DNA from: Bacteroidales bacterium UBA2861 | Lineage (GTDB): Bacteria; Bacteroidota; Bacteroidia; Bacteroidales; UBA932 | DNA: 64,000 nucleotides | Direction of reading: 5' to 3' | Assembly (NCBI GenBank): GCA_002350615.1 | Contig: DEFD01000025.1 | Span: 131,893 to 195,892 of the forward strand | In this document: positions 40,821 to 49,327 of the stretch, piece by piece | How the letters are laid out: each line of letters starts with the position of its first letter | Position numbering within the stretch: the first letter of the stretch is position 1 | The notes under the pieces: generated by a model | Told to the model about the DNA's origin: nothing | The model's database searches: none | The model's input: the letters and a program-made list of their open reading frames with translations, nothing else | Program-made: the position numbers and the translations under genes

Positions 40821-43415
40821 CTACTTTATGACGTATTCAACCCTGCTTCCAAGACAGAGAGCCTTGATTATCTCCATGACATCCTGGGCCGTCACATAGG
40901 AAATGTGCTCCTTGTAATTGGAGACGAAGTCTTTTCCTTCCGAATTGCGCACCAGGACGGACTGGATCATGTTTTCCGGCATCTTGTTTTCCGTAACTAT
41001 CTCATTGGACACCATTTGCTTGTATCCTGCAAGATCGGTAGAGCTGATACTCCTCGAAGCCACTTTCGCAAGGGCGGCCCGGATTGCACCCAGCGCGTTG
41101 TAGGGATCGCAGGGCCCGACTCCCTCCGGCAGGCCGGAAGGCGGACAGGAACTGCAGCTGATATAGACGCCCATCCGGTTTTCGGGATAAAGCATCATGG
41201 AAGGCCTGACATCCACCTTCATGCCCACATCGGCCATTGCGGCCACGACTTCCTTGCGGATGGCAGCCACCGCCGCCCTGAAAGCGATGTAGGAATCCAT
41301 GGTGAAAGGTTTCAGCGCAGCCAGGGAAACGTTCACGCTCACGAGGCTGTCGCCGACGCCCGCTCCGGAAGCATCTACAAAATAGGTGGAAGTGCCTGAG
41401 CGCTGGGGGAATTTCACCTTGGGCCGCACTGCATAGCCGTCACCGGTCATGAAGGCTCCAAGATAGCGCGTGAGGATTTTCTGGAGATCCTGGGCGTCAA
41501 AGCGCCCCACTATCATCAGCACTCCGTCATCAGCTTTGGAAAACTGCCTCGCCACATATTTCTCCACCCGTTCCTGCAGGTCGTCCCGGAGGTAGTTAAC
41601 GTTCTTGGTCTCGGGATAATAGTAGTCCGGGCACATTATGCTGTCCATCACGGCGACCACTCCACTGTTGGAGAGCCTCTCGAGCTGCTGGCGGAGGGTT
41701 TCACCGGCACGATAGTAGGCAAGGGCGTCCGGATTCACGCTGCGGTCCCGCATGAGGGACACGAGCGCCTTGAAAAGCAGATGTATCTTGCTGTTGGGAG
41801 CATGTCCCACGATGCGCATATCGGAAAGGGAGACCTTGGTATCCAGGATCACGCCGTTGGCTTCCAGCATGTTGCGGAAATCCATATAGTTCATGCCGCC
41901 TATATTGTAAAGGCTCATCATGTCTTCCACGAAGGCGCTTTCGCCATACGAAAGGCCGGGGACATCGGCATAGCCGCCCTTCATCATGAAGGCATAATGG
42001 AACTCGCCCTTGTTGCCGGCGTTCTTGAAGATTACCTTCATTCCGTTGGAGAAGCTCCAGACGCTGCCCCCTGTAACCGGCTCCTTCACGCTTCCAGTGA
42101 GTTTCACCTTGTGCCCGCGGGGACGCAGCAGGGTGAGGGTGTCGGCATAGTGCATGTGATAAGGGCTCTCCCCTACAGGGAGTCCTGCCACCGCCTTCCA
42201 AGTATAGTCGAAGGCGGCCCGGACGCTGTCCGTGGGGGCTTTGCCGTCAGGAGTCCGAAGCTTTATGGTAAGGGCCTGGCGGTAATCCAGCAGGGCTGAA
42301 GCGAAGTCGTTGAAAAGCGAAAGCTCGCGTTCCGCCGAGATCTTCCGTCCGGTAAAAAAGTCGCTGACAGCCGAATAATTTGCAAGATTGGATCCGAAAA
42401 GGAAGGACGAAACGCATTTCTGGACATATTGCGCATTCGTCAGGTCGCTCCTCGATGCATGCACGGCCGCTTCGGTGAGCATACGGTCCTTTGCATCGAG
42501 GAATTCCTCCGCGGTCGCCCCGTGCACGTCCAGCGAAGAAAGGATTTCGGCCACCTTGGCGGCGGCGCGCACCATATTGGCGCGGTCGGTCACGATATTC
42601 AGGCTGTGATGCTCATCGCCGTCGGACATGGAACTGTCCAGATGAGTGTAACCCACGTCGGCGAGGGGGATCCCGTCCCTGAGAAAGGCCGCCTGCACCC
42701 TTTTGCACAGCAGATACCCCATTTCGCTCGCGAACATCCCGGTGACCAGCGGCTGAGGCGTATTCATGAATTTTTTCGGGGTGCGCGGCGCCGCGAAATC
42801 AAAGCTCAGGCTCACCACATCGGCGGTGCCGTTTGCGGAACAATCGAACAGAGGGCCTTCAAAAGGCTTCCAGCTGTAGCTTTCCTGCTGCTGCAGGGCC
42901 GTTCTCGCGGAAACAGTCAGCGAAAGTGTATGAAGACGGTCCTTGATTACGGAAAGATTGTATTCCCCGCTGATTATGACGGCCTGTTCGGATTCATAGC
43001 TCGCGGCCAGGTCGAAAATAAGCAGGAGGGTGGAATCGAGCGCTTCGGAATCGAAAGTGGGCACATTCTCGAAACTGTACACCGTGCCTCCGCCGATACA
43101 GGACACATAGCCCTTTTCGCCGTAGCCTATGCCTTTGGAGGCCAAGAACTTATATGGAGCCCTTCCGCCGAAATGAGGAAGACCGGAAAGATTGCGTGAC
43201 GCAGAGTACAAATCGCAGGTTCCACGCTGCACCAAAGCGAAATTGGCATAACCTTTGGAAGAAGAGTTGCTGACGAGATAATACGAAATGCCGTCGGGCA
43301 GCTTTCCCGTGGTGATTTCGGGAGCTTTTTTGAGGGATGGAAGTCCCTGCGCAAAAGCCTCGACCCAGGAAAACGAAAGCAGTGACAATAGTAAATATGT
43401 TAAGACCCGGCGCAT
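40821..43415 (-). CDS. M16-like protein lacking the HxxEH zinc motif
   Basis: The 864-residue protein has a signal peptide ending EAFAQG and the general two-domain layout of insulinase-type M16 peptidases (SNGMKVIFKNAGNKGEFHYAFMMKGGY in parts, VGRFDAQDLQKILTRYLGAF in parts, and repeated domains near 430-860). Neither the N-terminal region (NLSGLPHFGGRAPYKFLASKG where HxxEH would be) nor the second half (YGESAFVEDMMSLYNIGG) contains HxxEH or HxxxH-E. It is therefore probably a non-catalytic periplasmic homologue that could bind peptides or partner with an active M16 protein elsewhere. It is the first gene of a minus-strand run with DUF3109. Confidence 0.78.
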   Translation of the reverse strand: MRRVLTYLLLSLLSFSWVEAFAQGLPSLKKAPEITTGKLPDGISYYLVSNSSSKGYANFALVQRGTCDLYSASRNLSGLPHFGGRAPYKFLASKGIGYGEKGYVSCIGGGTVYSFENVPTFDSEALDSTLLLIFDLAASYESEQAVIISGEYNLSVIKDRLHTLSLTVSARTALQQQESYSWKPFEGPLFDCSANGTADVVSLSFDFAAPRTPKKFMNTPQPLVTGMFASEMGYLLCKRVQAAFLRDGIPLADVGYTHLDSSMSDGDEHHSLNIVTDRANMVRAAAKVAEILSSLDVHGATAEEFLDAKDRMLTEAAVHASRSDLTNAQYVQKCVSSFLFGSNLANYSAVSDFFTGRKISAERELSLFNDFASALLDYRQALTIKLRTPDGKAPTDSVRAAFDYTWKAVAGLPVGESPYHMHYADTLTLLRPRGHKVKLTGSVKEPVTGGSVWSFSNGMKVIFKNAGNKGEFHYAFMMKGGYADVPGLSYGESAFVEDMMSLYNIGGMNYMDFRNMLEANGVILDTKVSLSDMRIVGHAPNSKIHLLFKALVSLMRDRSVNPDALAYYRAGETLRQQLERLSNSGVVAVMDSIMCPDYYYPETKNVNYLRDDLQERVEKYVARQFSKADDGVLMIVGRFDAQDLQKILTRYLGAFMTGDGYAVRPKVKFPQRSGTSTYFVDASGAGVGDSLVSVNVSLAALKPFTMDSYIAFRAAVAAIRKEVVAAMADVGMKVDVRPSMMLYPENRMGVYISCSSCPPSGLPEGVGPCDPYNALGAIRAALAKVASRSISSTDLAGYKQMVSNEIVTENKMPENMIQSVLVRNSEGKDFVSNYKEHISYVTAQDVMEIIKALCLGSRVEYVIK

Positions 43416-43434
43416 CTCTAAAATAGGATAAATG

Positions 43435-43442
43435 CAAAATTA
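43435..43442 (-). promoter_or_regulatory. Candidate -7 box (TAATTTTG) for the M16-like gene
   Basis: TAATTTTG on the minus strand lies 19 bases before the M16-like start, with a TTG about 22 bases further upstream. It diverges from the + strand box at 43456. Confidence 0.5.
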
Positions 43443-43455
43443 CAATAAAAATTGC

Positions 43456-43463
43456 TATTTTTG
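43456..43463 (+). promoter_or_regulatory. Candidate -7 box (TATTTTTG) for the TPR gene
   Basis: TATTTTTG fits TAnnTTTG and precedes the TPR start at 43500 by 36 bases. The two divergent boxes here are only 13 bp apart, so the promoters overlap. Confidence 0.5.
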
Positions 43464-43499
43464 CCAAGTTATAAGTTAGTACTCTTAAAAGAACTGGTG

Positions 43500-44438
43500 A
43501 TGAAAAAACTGACACTATCTCTTATGGCGGTCCTCTTCGGAGCGGCTGTAGCAGGCGCGCAGGACCTCAACACTGTTACCGACACTTACAACAATGGAGC
43601 CACGGCCCTTTCAATGGGTGACAAAGCAGGGGCTCTCGCCAGCTTCCAGCAGGCGCTGGAGCTTGCTACCGCTCTCGGTGACAACGAGCAGGCAAAGGAA
43701 ATCGCATCCAAATGTTCCGAGCATATCCCCGCAGTTCAGTTCTCCATTGCGAAGGACTTCGTGAACGAAGCAGATTATGACAATGCTGTGGCCGAGCTCA
43801 AGAAAACCATAGACATAGCCAAGAAATATTCTGACGAGGAGACCGCCGAATCGGCAAAGAGCCTGATTCCCCAGGTTCTCATGCAGAAAGGCAATTCTCT
43901 GCTTCAGGCCAAGGACTTCGGCAGCGCCGCAGAGGCTTACAGGCAGGTTGTAGCCGAGAATCCTACCAACGGCATGGCATACCTCCGTCTTGGTTCCGCC
44001 CTCAACTCCGCAGGTGACAAGCCCGCGGCCATCGAGGCTTTCAAGGCAGCCATCGAAAACGGCCAGGAGAAAATGGCGTCCAAGCAGCTCAGCACCCTCT
44101 ATCTAAAGGATGCTGCGGCAGCCCTCAAGGCCAAGAAATATGCAGAGGCTGTGGAAGATGCCCTTGAAGGAAACAAATACTACGAGAACCCCAAGGCATA
44201 TCAGATTGCCGCCCAGGCAAGCCAGATCCAGGGCAAGAACAGCGAGGCCATCGAATATTTCGACAAGTATCTTGAGCTCGCCCCCAATGCCAGCAACGCA
44301 GGGCAGATAGCCTTCACCGTAGGAGCCATCTACCAGAAGCAGGGCAACAACACGAAGGCCAAGGAATACTACCAGAAGGCTGTGACCGATCCTAAATTCG
44401 GCTTACAGGCACAGGAACTCCTGAAGAGCCTCAAGTAA
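43500..44438 (+). CDS. Secreted/periplasmic TPR-repeat protein
   Basis: The start at 43500 gives a signal peptide (MKKLTLSLMAVLFGAAVAGAQ); the open frame upstream to 43452 lies across the promoter. The 312-residue product is made of tetratricopeptide helices (NNGATALSMGDKAGALASFQQAL in parts, GNSLLQAKDFGSAAEAYRQVVAENPTNGMAYLRLGSALNSAGDKPAAIEAF in parts, GNNTKAKEYYQKAV). Such proteins are scaffold or binding modules in the periplasm. Its stop overlaps the ATG of the U32 gene (TAATG), so it is coupled to it; the functional link is unknown. Confidence 0.85.
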   Translation: MKKLTLSLMAVLFGAAVAGAQDLNTVTDTYNNGATALSMGDKAGALASFQQALELATALGDNEQAKEIASKCSEHIPAVQFSIAKDFVNEADYDNAVAELKKTIDIAKKYSDEETAESAKSLIPQVLMQKGNSLLQAKDFGSAAEAYRQVVAENPTNGMAYLRLGSALNSAGDKPAAIEAFKAAIENGQEKMASKQLSTLYLKDAAAALKAKKYAEAVEDALEGNKYYENPKAYQIAAQASQIQGKNSEAIEYFDKYLELAPNASNAGQIAFTVGAIYQKQGNNTKAKEYYQKAVTDPKFGLQAQELLKSLK

Positions 44439-46189
44439 TGACTGAACTCGAACTTCTGGCTCCGGCCAGGAATGCGGAAATCGGCATCGCTGCTATAGAC
44501 TGCGGTGCCGATGCCGTATATATAGCCGGGCCGTCGTTCGGAGCCCGCAAGGCAGCCGGCAACAGTCTGGAAGACATAGCCCTGCTTTGCGACCACGCCC
44601 ACAAATTCGGAGCGAGGATTTTCGTAACCGTGAACATACTGCTCCGCGACGAGGAACTTCCCCAGGTGCACCGCTTCATGCTCGACGCCCAGGCCGCCGG
44701 TGTGGACGCATTCATAATCAGGGACATACGTATCTGCGCTTGGGACGATATCACCGTGCCCCTGCATGCATCCACCCAGTGCGCCATACGGGATGCCGGG
44801 AGCGCGCGGCGTTATGCCGAGGCCGGCTGCAGCCGCATCGTCCTTGAAAGGGAACTCAGTCTTGAACAGATACGGAAGATACGCTCCGCCGTGGACTGCG
44901 AGATAGAGTTTTTCGTACATGGAGCCTTGTGCGTGTGCTACAGCGGAGAATGCAGGCTCAGCGAATACCTTGACGGGAGAAGCGCCGACCGCGGGGAATG
45001 CATCCAGGCCTGCCGTTCGCTGTACGACCTCGTGGACGGCAGTGGCAGGACCCTTGCCAAAAACAAGGCCCTTCTGTCCCTGCGGGACCTGAATCTCCGC
45101 GACAGGCTGGCGGATCTCGCCGAAGCCGGAGTGTCCTCTTTCAAGATAGAGGGACGTCTGAAAAACATATCCTATGTCCGGAATATCACCCGCTGGTATA
45201 GCCTCGCGCTTGACGCAATGGTGGCTAAAGAGCCGGAGAAGTACCGCAGGGCTTCCTTCGGCAGGGTTAGCGGAGGCTTCTCTCCGGATCCGGACAAAAC
45301 TTTCAATCGCGGCTACACCTCATTGTTCATCGACGGGCAAAGAGGGAAATGGGCTTCGATGGAAGCTCCGAAATCCATGGGGGAAAAAGTCGGCACGGTC
45401 ATCGGGCTCAGGCGTGTGGACAAATACAGCATCGCCATAAGGCTGCGCCCGGAAAAACACGGAACCACCCTCCGCAACGGGGACGGTTTCGCTTTCGTAA
45501 GCAAGAATTCCATCGTGGGCTTCCGGGCGGATGTTTGCAACGGCAATGAAATCATCTGCAAGGATGTCTCCGGCATCCATGAAGGCACGGTCCTTTACAG
45601 GAACATCGACACCGCATTCGAAAAGATTCTCGAAAAGGAAAGCTGCAGAAGGGAGATTCCAGTGGACGTCACGGCGCGCATAGAAGGCGGTTCCAGCGTA
45701 GACATCAGTGCTGAAAGCGAAGATGGGAGGCAGACATCCTGCCGATACAAGACAGACCTTGAGAAGGCAGAGAACAGGGACAGGGCGGAAGCCATGATCC
45801 GTGAGCAGTTGGGAAAACGTGCGCTTCACTACAAGTTCAAGGTCGTGAACGTGGAAAGTACCGGCGCACTGCCGCTTCTGAGCGCATCCACCCTGAACAG
45901 TATGCGCCGGCTTCTCGCCGAAGATCTGGAGGCCATCCCCGTTAAAGCCTGGCCGATGGCAGCCGGGCACAGGACGCAGCCGGACAAACTCCCCGCTCCG
46001 GAGCGGCTTTCGGATATTTCCGCTTGCACTCTGATGCGCAGCAAGTATTGCGTAAGGTACGAACTCGGCCTCTGTCCCGTACACCAGGGCGCCCGTGATT
46101 CCGGCCCCCTCTACCTTCTCAACAACGGCCGCAGGCTGAAGCTCGATTTCAACTGCAGAGCCTGCGAGATGACCGTCCTTCCCGGCTAA
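44438..46189 (+). CDS. Peptidase U32 family protein (TrhP/YegQ-like tRNA modification type)
   Basis: The 583-residue cytoplasmic protein shows the U32 features: ELLAPARNAEIGIAAIDCGADAVYIAGPSFGAR in parts, HASTQC, IVLERELS, EFFVHGALCVCYSGECRLS in parts, RGECIQACR and SSFKIEGRLKN; the Cys residues form the predicted iron-sulfur or metal site. U32 proteins of this type act in 5-hydroxyuridine formation at tRNA position 34. It is followed by convergent overlap with the PIN toxin gene (four bases). Confidence 0.9.
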   Translation: MTELELLAPARNAEIGIAAIDCGADAVYIAGPSFGARKAAGNSLEDIALLCDHAHKFGARIFVTVNILLRDEELPQVHRFMLDAQAAGVDAFIIRDIRICAWDDITVPLHASTQCAIRDAGSARRYAEAGCSRIVLERELSLEQIRKIRSAVDCEIEFFVHGALCVCYSGECRLSEYLDGRSADRGECIQACRSLYDLVDGSGRTLAKNKALLSLRDLNLRDRLADLAEAGVSSFKIEGRLKNISYVRNITRWYSLALDAMVAKEPEKYRRASFGRVSGGFSPDPDKTFNRGYTSLFIDGQRGKWASMEAPKSMGEKVGTVIGLRRVDKYSIAIRLRPEKHGTTLRNGDGFAFVSKNSIVGFRADVCNGNEIICKDVSGIHEGTVLYRNIDTAFEKILEKESCRREIPVDVTARIEGGSSVDISAESEDGRQTSCRYKTDLEKAENRDRAEAMIREQLGKRALHYKFKVVNVESTGALPLLSASTLNSMRRLLAEDLEAIPVKAWPMAAGHRTQPDKLPAPERLSDISACTLMRSKYCVRYELGLCPVHQGARDSGPLYLLNNGRRLKLDFNCRACEMTVLPG

Positions 46190-46623
46190 TTGCCTCCGGT
46201 CAGTTTCGCAATGAATTCTTCCGGAGTAAAGACCGGGATAGGCGAACACTTCTTCAGATTCGCATCGGCAGACAGTATGGCGCGACAGCCATGTCTGCCG
46301 GCACAAGACACTTGGGCGGCGTCTTCAAAATCTTCGATTGGACTCCCCGAAGCCGCGATTATGTCCTCTGCAGTTATGCTAACTATATTGAAATTGCCAT
46401 TTATCATCCTCACAGAATCTTTAAATCTGCTTATGTCATATTTATAGGTGTGGGACATAATATAGGCCGCGTCAACGATTGACTGTGTGGATATGTATGG
46501 CCTGATTCCATTGGAAGACATCAGACGCATGGCCCTGAAACTCGCGCCAGAATTTATCCTGTCATCTTTAAGGATGTCAATATACACGTTAGTATCACAA
46601 TAGATATTAATTCTCTGACTCAT
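46186..46623 (-). CDS. PIN-domain toxin (VapC-like)
   Basis: The start at 46623 (MSQRINIYCDTNVYIDIL) is the first that fits the PIN fold; the open frame upstream to 46680 overlaps the antitoxin too far. The 145-residue protein has the acidic active-site residues expected of a Mg-dependent RNase: CDTNVYIDIL, PIEDFEDAAQ and ILSADANLKK. It overlaps the upstream RHH gene by 17 bases, which is typical of a toxin-antitoxin pair. Its end overlaps the U32 gene end by four bases in convergent orientation. Confidence 0.85.
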   Translation of the reverse strand: MSQRINIYCDTNVYIDILKDDRINSGASFRAMRLMSSNGIRPYISTQSIVDAAYIMSHTYKYDISRFKDSVRMINGNFNIVSITAEDIIAASGSPIEDFEDAAQVSCAGRHGCRAILSADANLKKCSPIPVFTPEEFIAKLTGGN

Positions 46624-46915
46624 TTGCGCAATACTTTTTTTCCAAGTACTCGGCCTTCGCCTTTTTCCAATCAAAATCATCAGCTACGACAGCACCTTCG
46701 TTTGCAGGGAACAAGGCCCGGATTTCATCCAGCCACGGGCAGGGCTTGATATCTTCCGGCCGGATATGCGGCCATTCCGGTTCCACTGCCTTTTCAAGCA
46801 CGGAAACCACATACTTGTTCAACGAGAGGTTTTCGATTTTGGCGTTGTACTTCAATTGCCTGAGCAAAGGATCATTTACCCTTACATTCATCTGTACCGT
46901 CTTTTTCTTTTCCAT
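46607..46915 (-). CDS. Ribbon-helix-helix antitoxin
   Basis: The 102-residue protein from the ATG at 46915 begins with KKKTVQMNVRVNDPLLRQLK and LSLNKYVVSVLEKAV, a ribbon-helix-helix (Arc/CopG-like) DNA-binding fold. The C-terminal half (WPHIRPEDIKPCPWLDEI, FDWKKAKAEYLEKKYC) would be the flexible toxin-binding tail. It lies directly upstream of the PIN toxin and downstream of a promoter with repeated AATGCTATC elements, so it likely represses its own operon. Confidence 0.85.
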   Translation of the reverse strand: MEKKKTVQMNVRVNDPLLRQLKYNAKIENLSLNKYVVSVLEKAVEPEWPHIRPEDIKPCPWLDEIRALFPANEGAVVADDFDWKKAKAEYLEKKYCANESEN

Positions 46916-46919
46916 ACGC

Positions 46920-46975
46920 GACAGCATTTCCCGCAAATATAAGGAAATGCTATCATATTCACAATAATGCTATCA
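46920..46975 (-). promoter_or_regulatory. Promoter and operator of the RHH/PIN toxin-antitoxin operon
   Basis: The -7 box TATATTTG (46941-46934, minus strand) has a TTG (46964-46962) at 20-bp spacing. A 12-bp inverted repeat with one mismatch, GA(T/C)AGCATTTCC at 46920-46931 against 46943-46954, brackets the -7 box. AATGCTATCA also recurs at 46946-46955 and 46966-46975, 20 bp apart. This fits RHH autoregulation. Confidence 0.6.
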
Positions 46976-46977
46976 CT

Positions 46978-48189
46978 TTATTCCAGGGCAAAAGTTATGA
47001 CCACATCTCCGAACCGGCCGGTGACTTCCGGTTCCGAAGTAAAGTAATTTGCGCTCAGCTGGCCGCGCCAGACGATATCGTCGTTCTGACGGTAAGGGAT
47101 GGACATTTCGAAACCGTAAGACTTGGAACTGATTTTAACTACCGCAGAGCAGTTCCATGTTGTGGATTTACCCCCGTCATCCTCCGTGATGAGAAAAGCC
47201 AGCTTGTCGAGCTGTGTGGTGAAATCGGTGGCAAGGATGGCCTGGAAAGGCACCTCTTTTCCGAGATCCTTGCGTTTGACCACTATCACCATGTCCGTAA
47301 CCGAAGGCGTGTAACGATCCAGATCGGCCTCTATCGAGGCCTTGAAGCCTGACACAGAGCCGCACTTCACCCAGAATTCCGAGGCGCCGGCAAACCAGGA
47401 ATCGTAATTCCTAAGCATGGTGAAGCTCTTCAGATAGAGATTCTTCCTTGGAGCCGCCGCTTTTCGTACAGGCTGGCCTAAAGGGCCGTAATCATCGTCC
47501 ATTTTCAGTTCGAGGGGCTCGAAAGCACTGTCGTTATTGTTGTTTATCACCCATACAGGACGGGTTTTCGCAAGGTTTTCATCCACATAAACCGAATCAA
47601 CCACAAGCATGCCGTTCTCACCGGGAGAGAGCAGATAACCGTAGTTCGACTGTGCGCCATAACCCGGATCGAAGGTTATTAGAGGGTAGGTTTCCCCGTC
47701 CCAGTCTTCGGAATAGGGCCAATAGATCTGCATGCCGGAGGCTCCGAGTTCGTCAAGATAGGCCTGCACGTCAGCCGCGCCGGACCTGGTCACCGCCGGC
47801 ATGGCGGATATGTAGTCTTCTATCAGCGTGCGGAGCGGAGAAGAGTATTTCGATTTCAGGGCCGCCTTGGCAGCAGCGCCGTCCCCGACTCCTGCCCCGG
47901 GGCTCTCGAGAAGGTCTTTCATCATATATTCCTCGTCGTAACCATTCCCGGAGGAAGCATCGACGGCGTCATGGACTTCGTCCAGATGGCTCTGTTGCAT
48001 GGGAAGGCAGGACATCATCTTGGCGACGTCCTTAAGGGTGAAAAGGGATGAGGATTCGTGTCCCGGGACGCGTCCTAGCTGGCTGTCTTCTTTTGTGCAG
48101 GAAAGCGGCTGGACTGCCAGGACAATGAGGGGGAGAAGATTTCGGAGCGCCTGCCTTGCCGCGCTTCCGCTTTTGAGATTTCGCTTCAT
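46978..48189 (-). CDS. Lipoprotein of unknown function
   Basis: The start at 48189 gives a lipoprotein signal with Cys31 (VLAVQPLSCTKED). The 403-residue product has a helical N-terminal half (LFTLKDVAKMMSCLP, EVHDAVDASS, SPLRTLIEDYISAMP) and a beta-rich C-terminal part (YWPYSEDWDGETYPLITFDPG in parts, WFAGASEFWVKCGSVSGFKASI in parts, DIVWRGQLSANYF). I do not recognise the family. It stands alone downstream of a TCACTTTG box (48214-48221) that only partly fits the -7 consensus. Confidence 0.72.
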   Translation of the reverse strand: MKRNLKSGSAARQALRNLLPLIVLAVQPLSCTKEDSQLGRVPGHESSSLFTLKDVAKMMSCLPMQQSHLDEVHDAVDASSGNGYDEEYMMKDLLESPGAGVGDGAAAKAALKSKYSSPLRTLIEDYISAMPAVTRSGAADVQAYLDELGASGMQIYWPYSEDWDGETYPLITFDPGYGAQSNYGYLLSPGENGMLVVDSVYVDENLAKTRPVWVINNNNDSAFEPLELKMDDDYGPLGQPVRKAAAPRKNLYLKSFTMLRNYDSWFAGASEFWVKCGSVSGFKASIEADLDRYTPSVTDMVIVVKRKDLGKEVPFQAILATDFTTQLDKLAFLITEDDGGKSTTWNCSAVVKISSKSYGFEMSIPYRQNDDIVWRGQLSANYFTSEPEVTGRFGDVVITFALE

Positions 48190-48343
48190 TTCGTCAACTT
48201 TTTTGGTCGACTGCAAAGTGAGCAAAAAATAGCCGTTGAATTATTTTTTCAACGCTTATCTGAATTCACAGGCCCCACAAGTACCCACAGGGCCATTTGG
48301 GGCATATAAACAAAATTATTTATGCTGCGAAATTTCTGTTTTT

Positions 48344-49327
48344 TTACTCCGCCCGCACAAAAGAGACGAAACGCGGCTTCCCGGCAAAGTCCTCTACCAG
48401 GCGTGTCCGGGTGAAAGCCGGCATCGAAGCGAATATCCCGAGCGATTCAGGACCGAGGTCTTCATTAATTTCCACTATTCCGAAACCTCCCGGTACGAGA
48501 AGCCTTTCCGCCCAGAGGGCCAGAGCCTTATGGAAAGCGAGAGGATCGGATTCCGGAGCGAAAAGCGCCATCTCCGGTTCCCAGTCAAGGACATTGGCAC
48601 GCATCAGCGAGCGCTCCGGCAGGGTGATATAGGGAGGATTGGCGGTAAAAATATCGCATTGAGGGAAATCTGAATTGAAATCCAGGATATCTCCATGGAT
48701 AAAGCTCGGCCGCAGCACTCCTTTGGGAAGGCGCCGGAACTGGCTTTTCGCCAGAGCGAGGGCATCCTCCGAGAGATCCGCCGCGGTGACCTGTGAACCG
48801 GGAAGTTCAAAGGCAAGGGACCAGGCAATGCAGCCGCTTCCGGTGCAGAGGTCCAGCACACGGATCGGAGCGGCAGGGGCCTGTGGCTGAAGGACGTGCC
48901 GCCCACGGCCCGGAAGTGGGGGGACCGCCGGCCTGCCGGTGGTGGGGTGAGCGGAGCGAACTCCTTCAGAGGCAGGCCCCTGCTGCTCCGACACCCAGTG
49001 AACCACCTCTTCCACAAGAAGTTCTGTCTCTATGCGGGGAATCAACGCCCTGCGGTCCGTCTTGAAGATGCGTCCCCGGAATTCGGTATAGCCAAGCACA
49101 TATTGAATCGGCTCGCCTCCGGCCATTCGGGACACCGCCTCCTGCAGATAAGGCAGATCCTCATCCGGGATAAGCGTACCGGGTTCGGTGACGTGTGTCC
49201 ATGACATGACGCCGAGGCACTCCTGACAAAGCATCATGACCATGCTGTGCGCCTCGGCCTCCTCATACTGGGGCAGAAGCGCCTTCACGGACTCCTTTAT
49301 AAAATCTTTAAGGAGCTTTTCAGCCAT
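48344..49327 (-). CDS. prmC: Peptide chain release factor N5-glutamine methyltransferase PrmC
   Basis: PrmC methylates the GGQ glutamine of RF1 and RF2 using S-adenosylmethionine. Visible marks are the N-terminal GEPIQYVLGYTEFRGRIF, the PRIETELLVEEVV segment, the SAM motif VLDLCTGSGCIAWSLA and the catalytic NPPY with ANPPYITLPE. The 327-residue length exceeds the usual 280-290 because of a Pro/Gly-rich insert of about 40 residues (about 48870-48985) just before VLDLCTG. The insert is bracketed by 11-bp inverted repeats. The gene overlaps ddl by eight bases, so the two are likely coupled. Confidence 0.94.
   Translation of the reverse strand: MAEKLLKDFIKESVKALLPQYEEAEAHSMVMMLCQECLGVMSWTHVTEPGTLIPDEDLPYLQEAVSRMAGGEPIQYVLGYTEFRGRIFKTDRRALIPRIETELLVEEVVHWVSEQQGPASEGVRSAHPTTGRPAVPPLPGRGRHVLQPQAPAAPIRVLDLCTGSGCIAWSLAFELPGSQVTAADLSEDALALAKSQFRRLPKGVLRPSFIHGDILDFNSDFPQCDIFTANPPYITLPERSLMRANVLDWEPEMALFAPESDPLAFHKALALWAERLLVPGGFGIVEINEDLGPESLGIFASMPAFTRTRLVEDFAGKPRFVSFVRAE
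48873..48983. repeat. Inverted repeats bracketing the prmC insert
   Basis: GCAGGGGCCTG (48873-48883) and its exact reverse complement (48973-48983) lie 100 bp apart around the low-complexity insert of PrmC. A further palindrome centred on CCGGCCTGCCGG lies between them. Confidence 0.7.

Noticed and set aside
48190..48343. Small gene or riboswitch in the 154-bp gap between the lipoprotein gene and prmC
   Set aside because: Only AT-rich sequence and a weak TCACTTTG box are seen; no conserved RNA structure was recognised.
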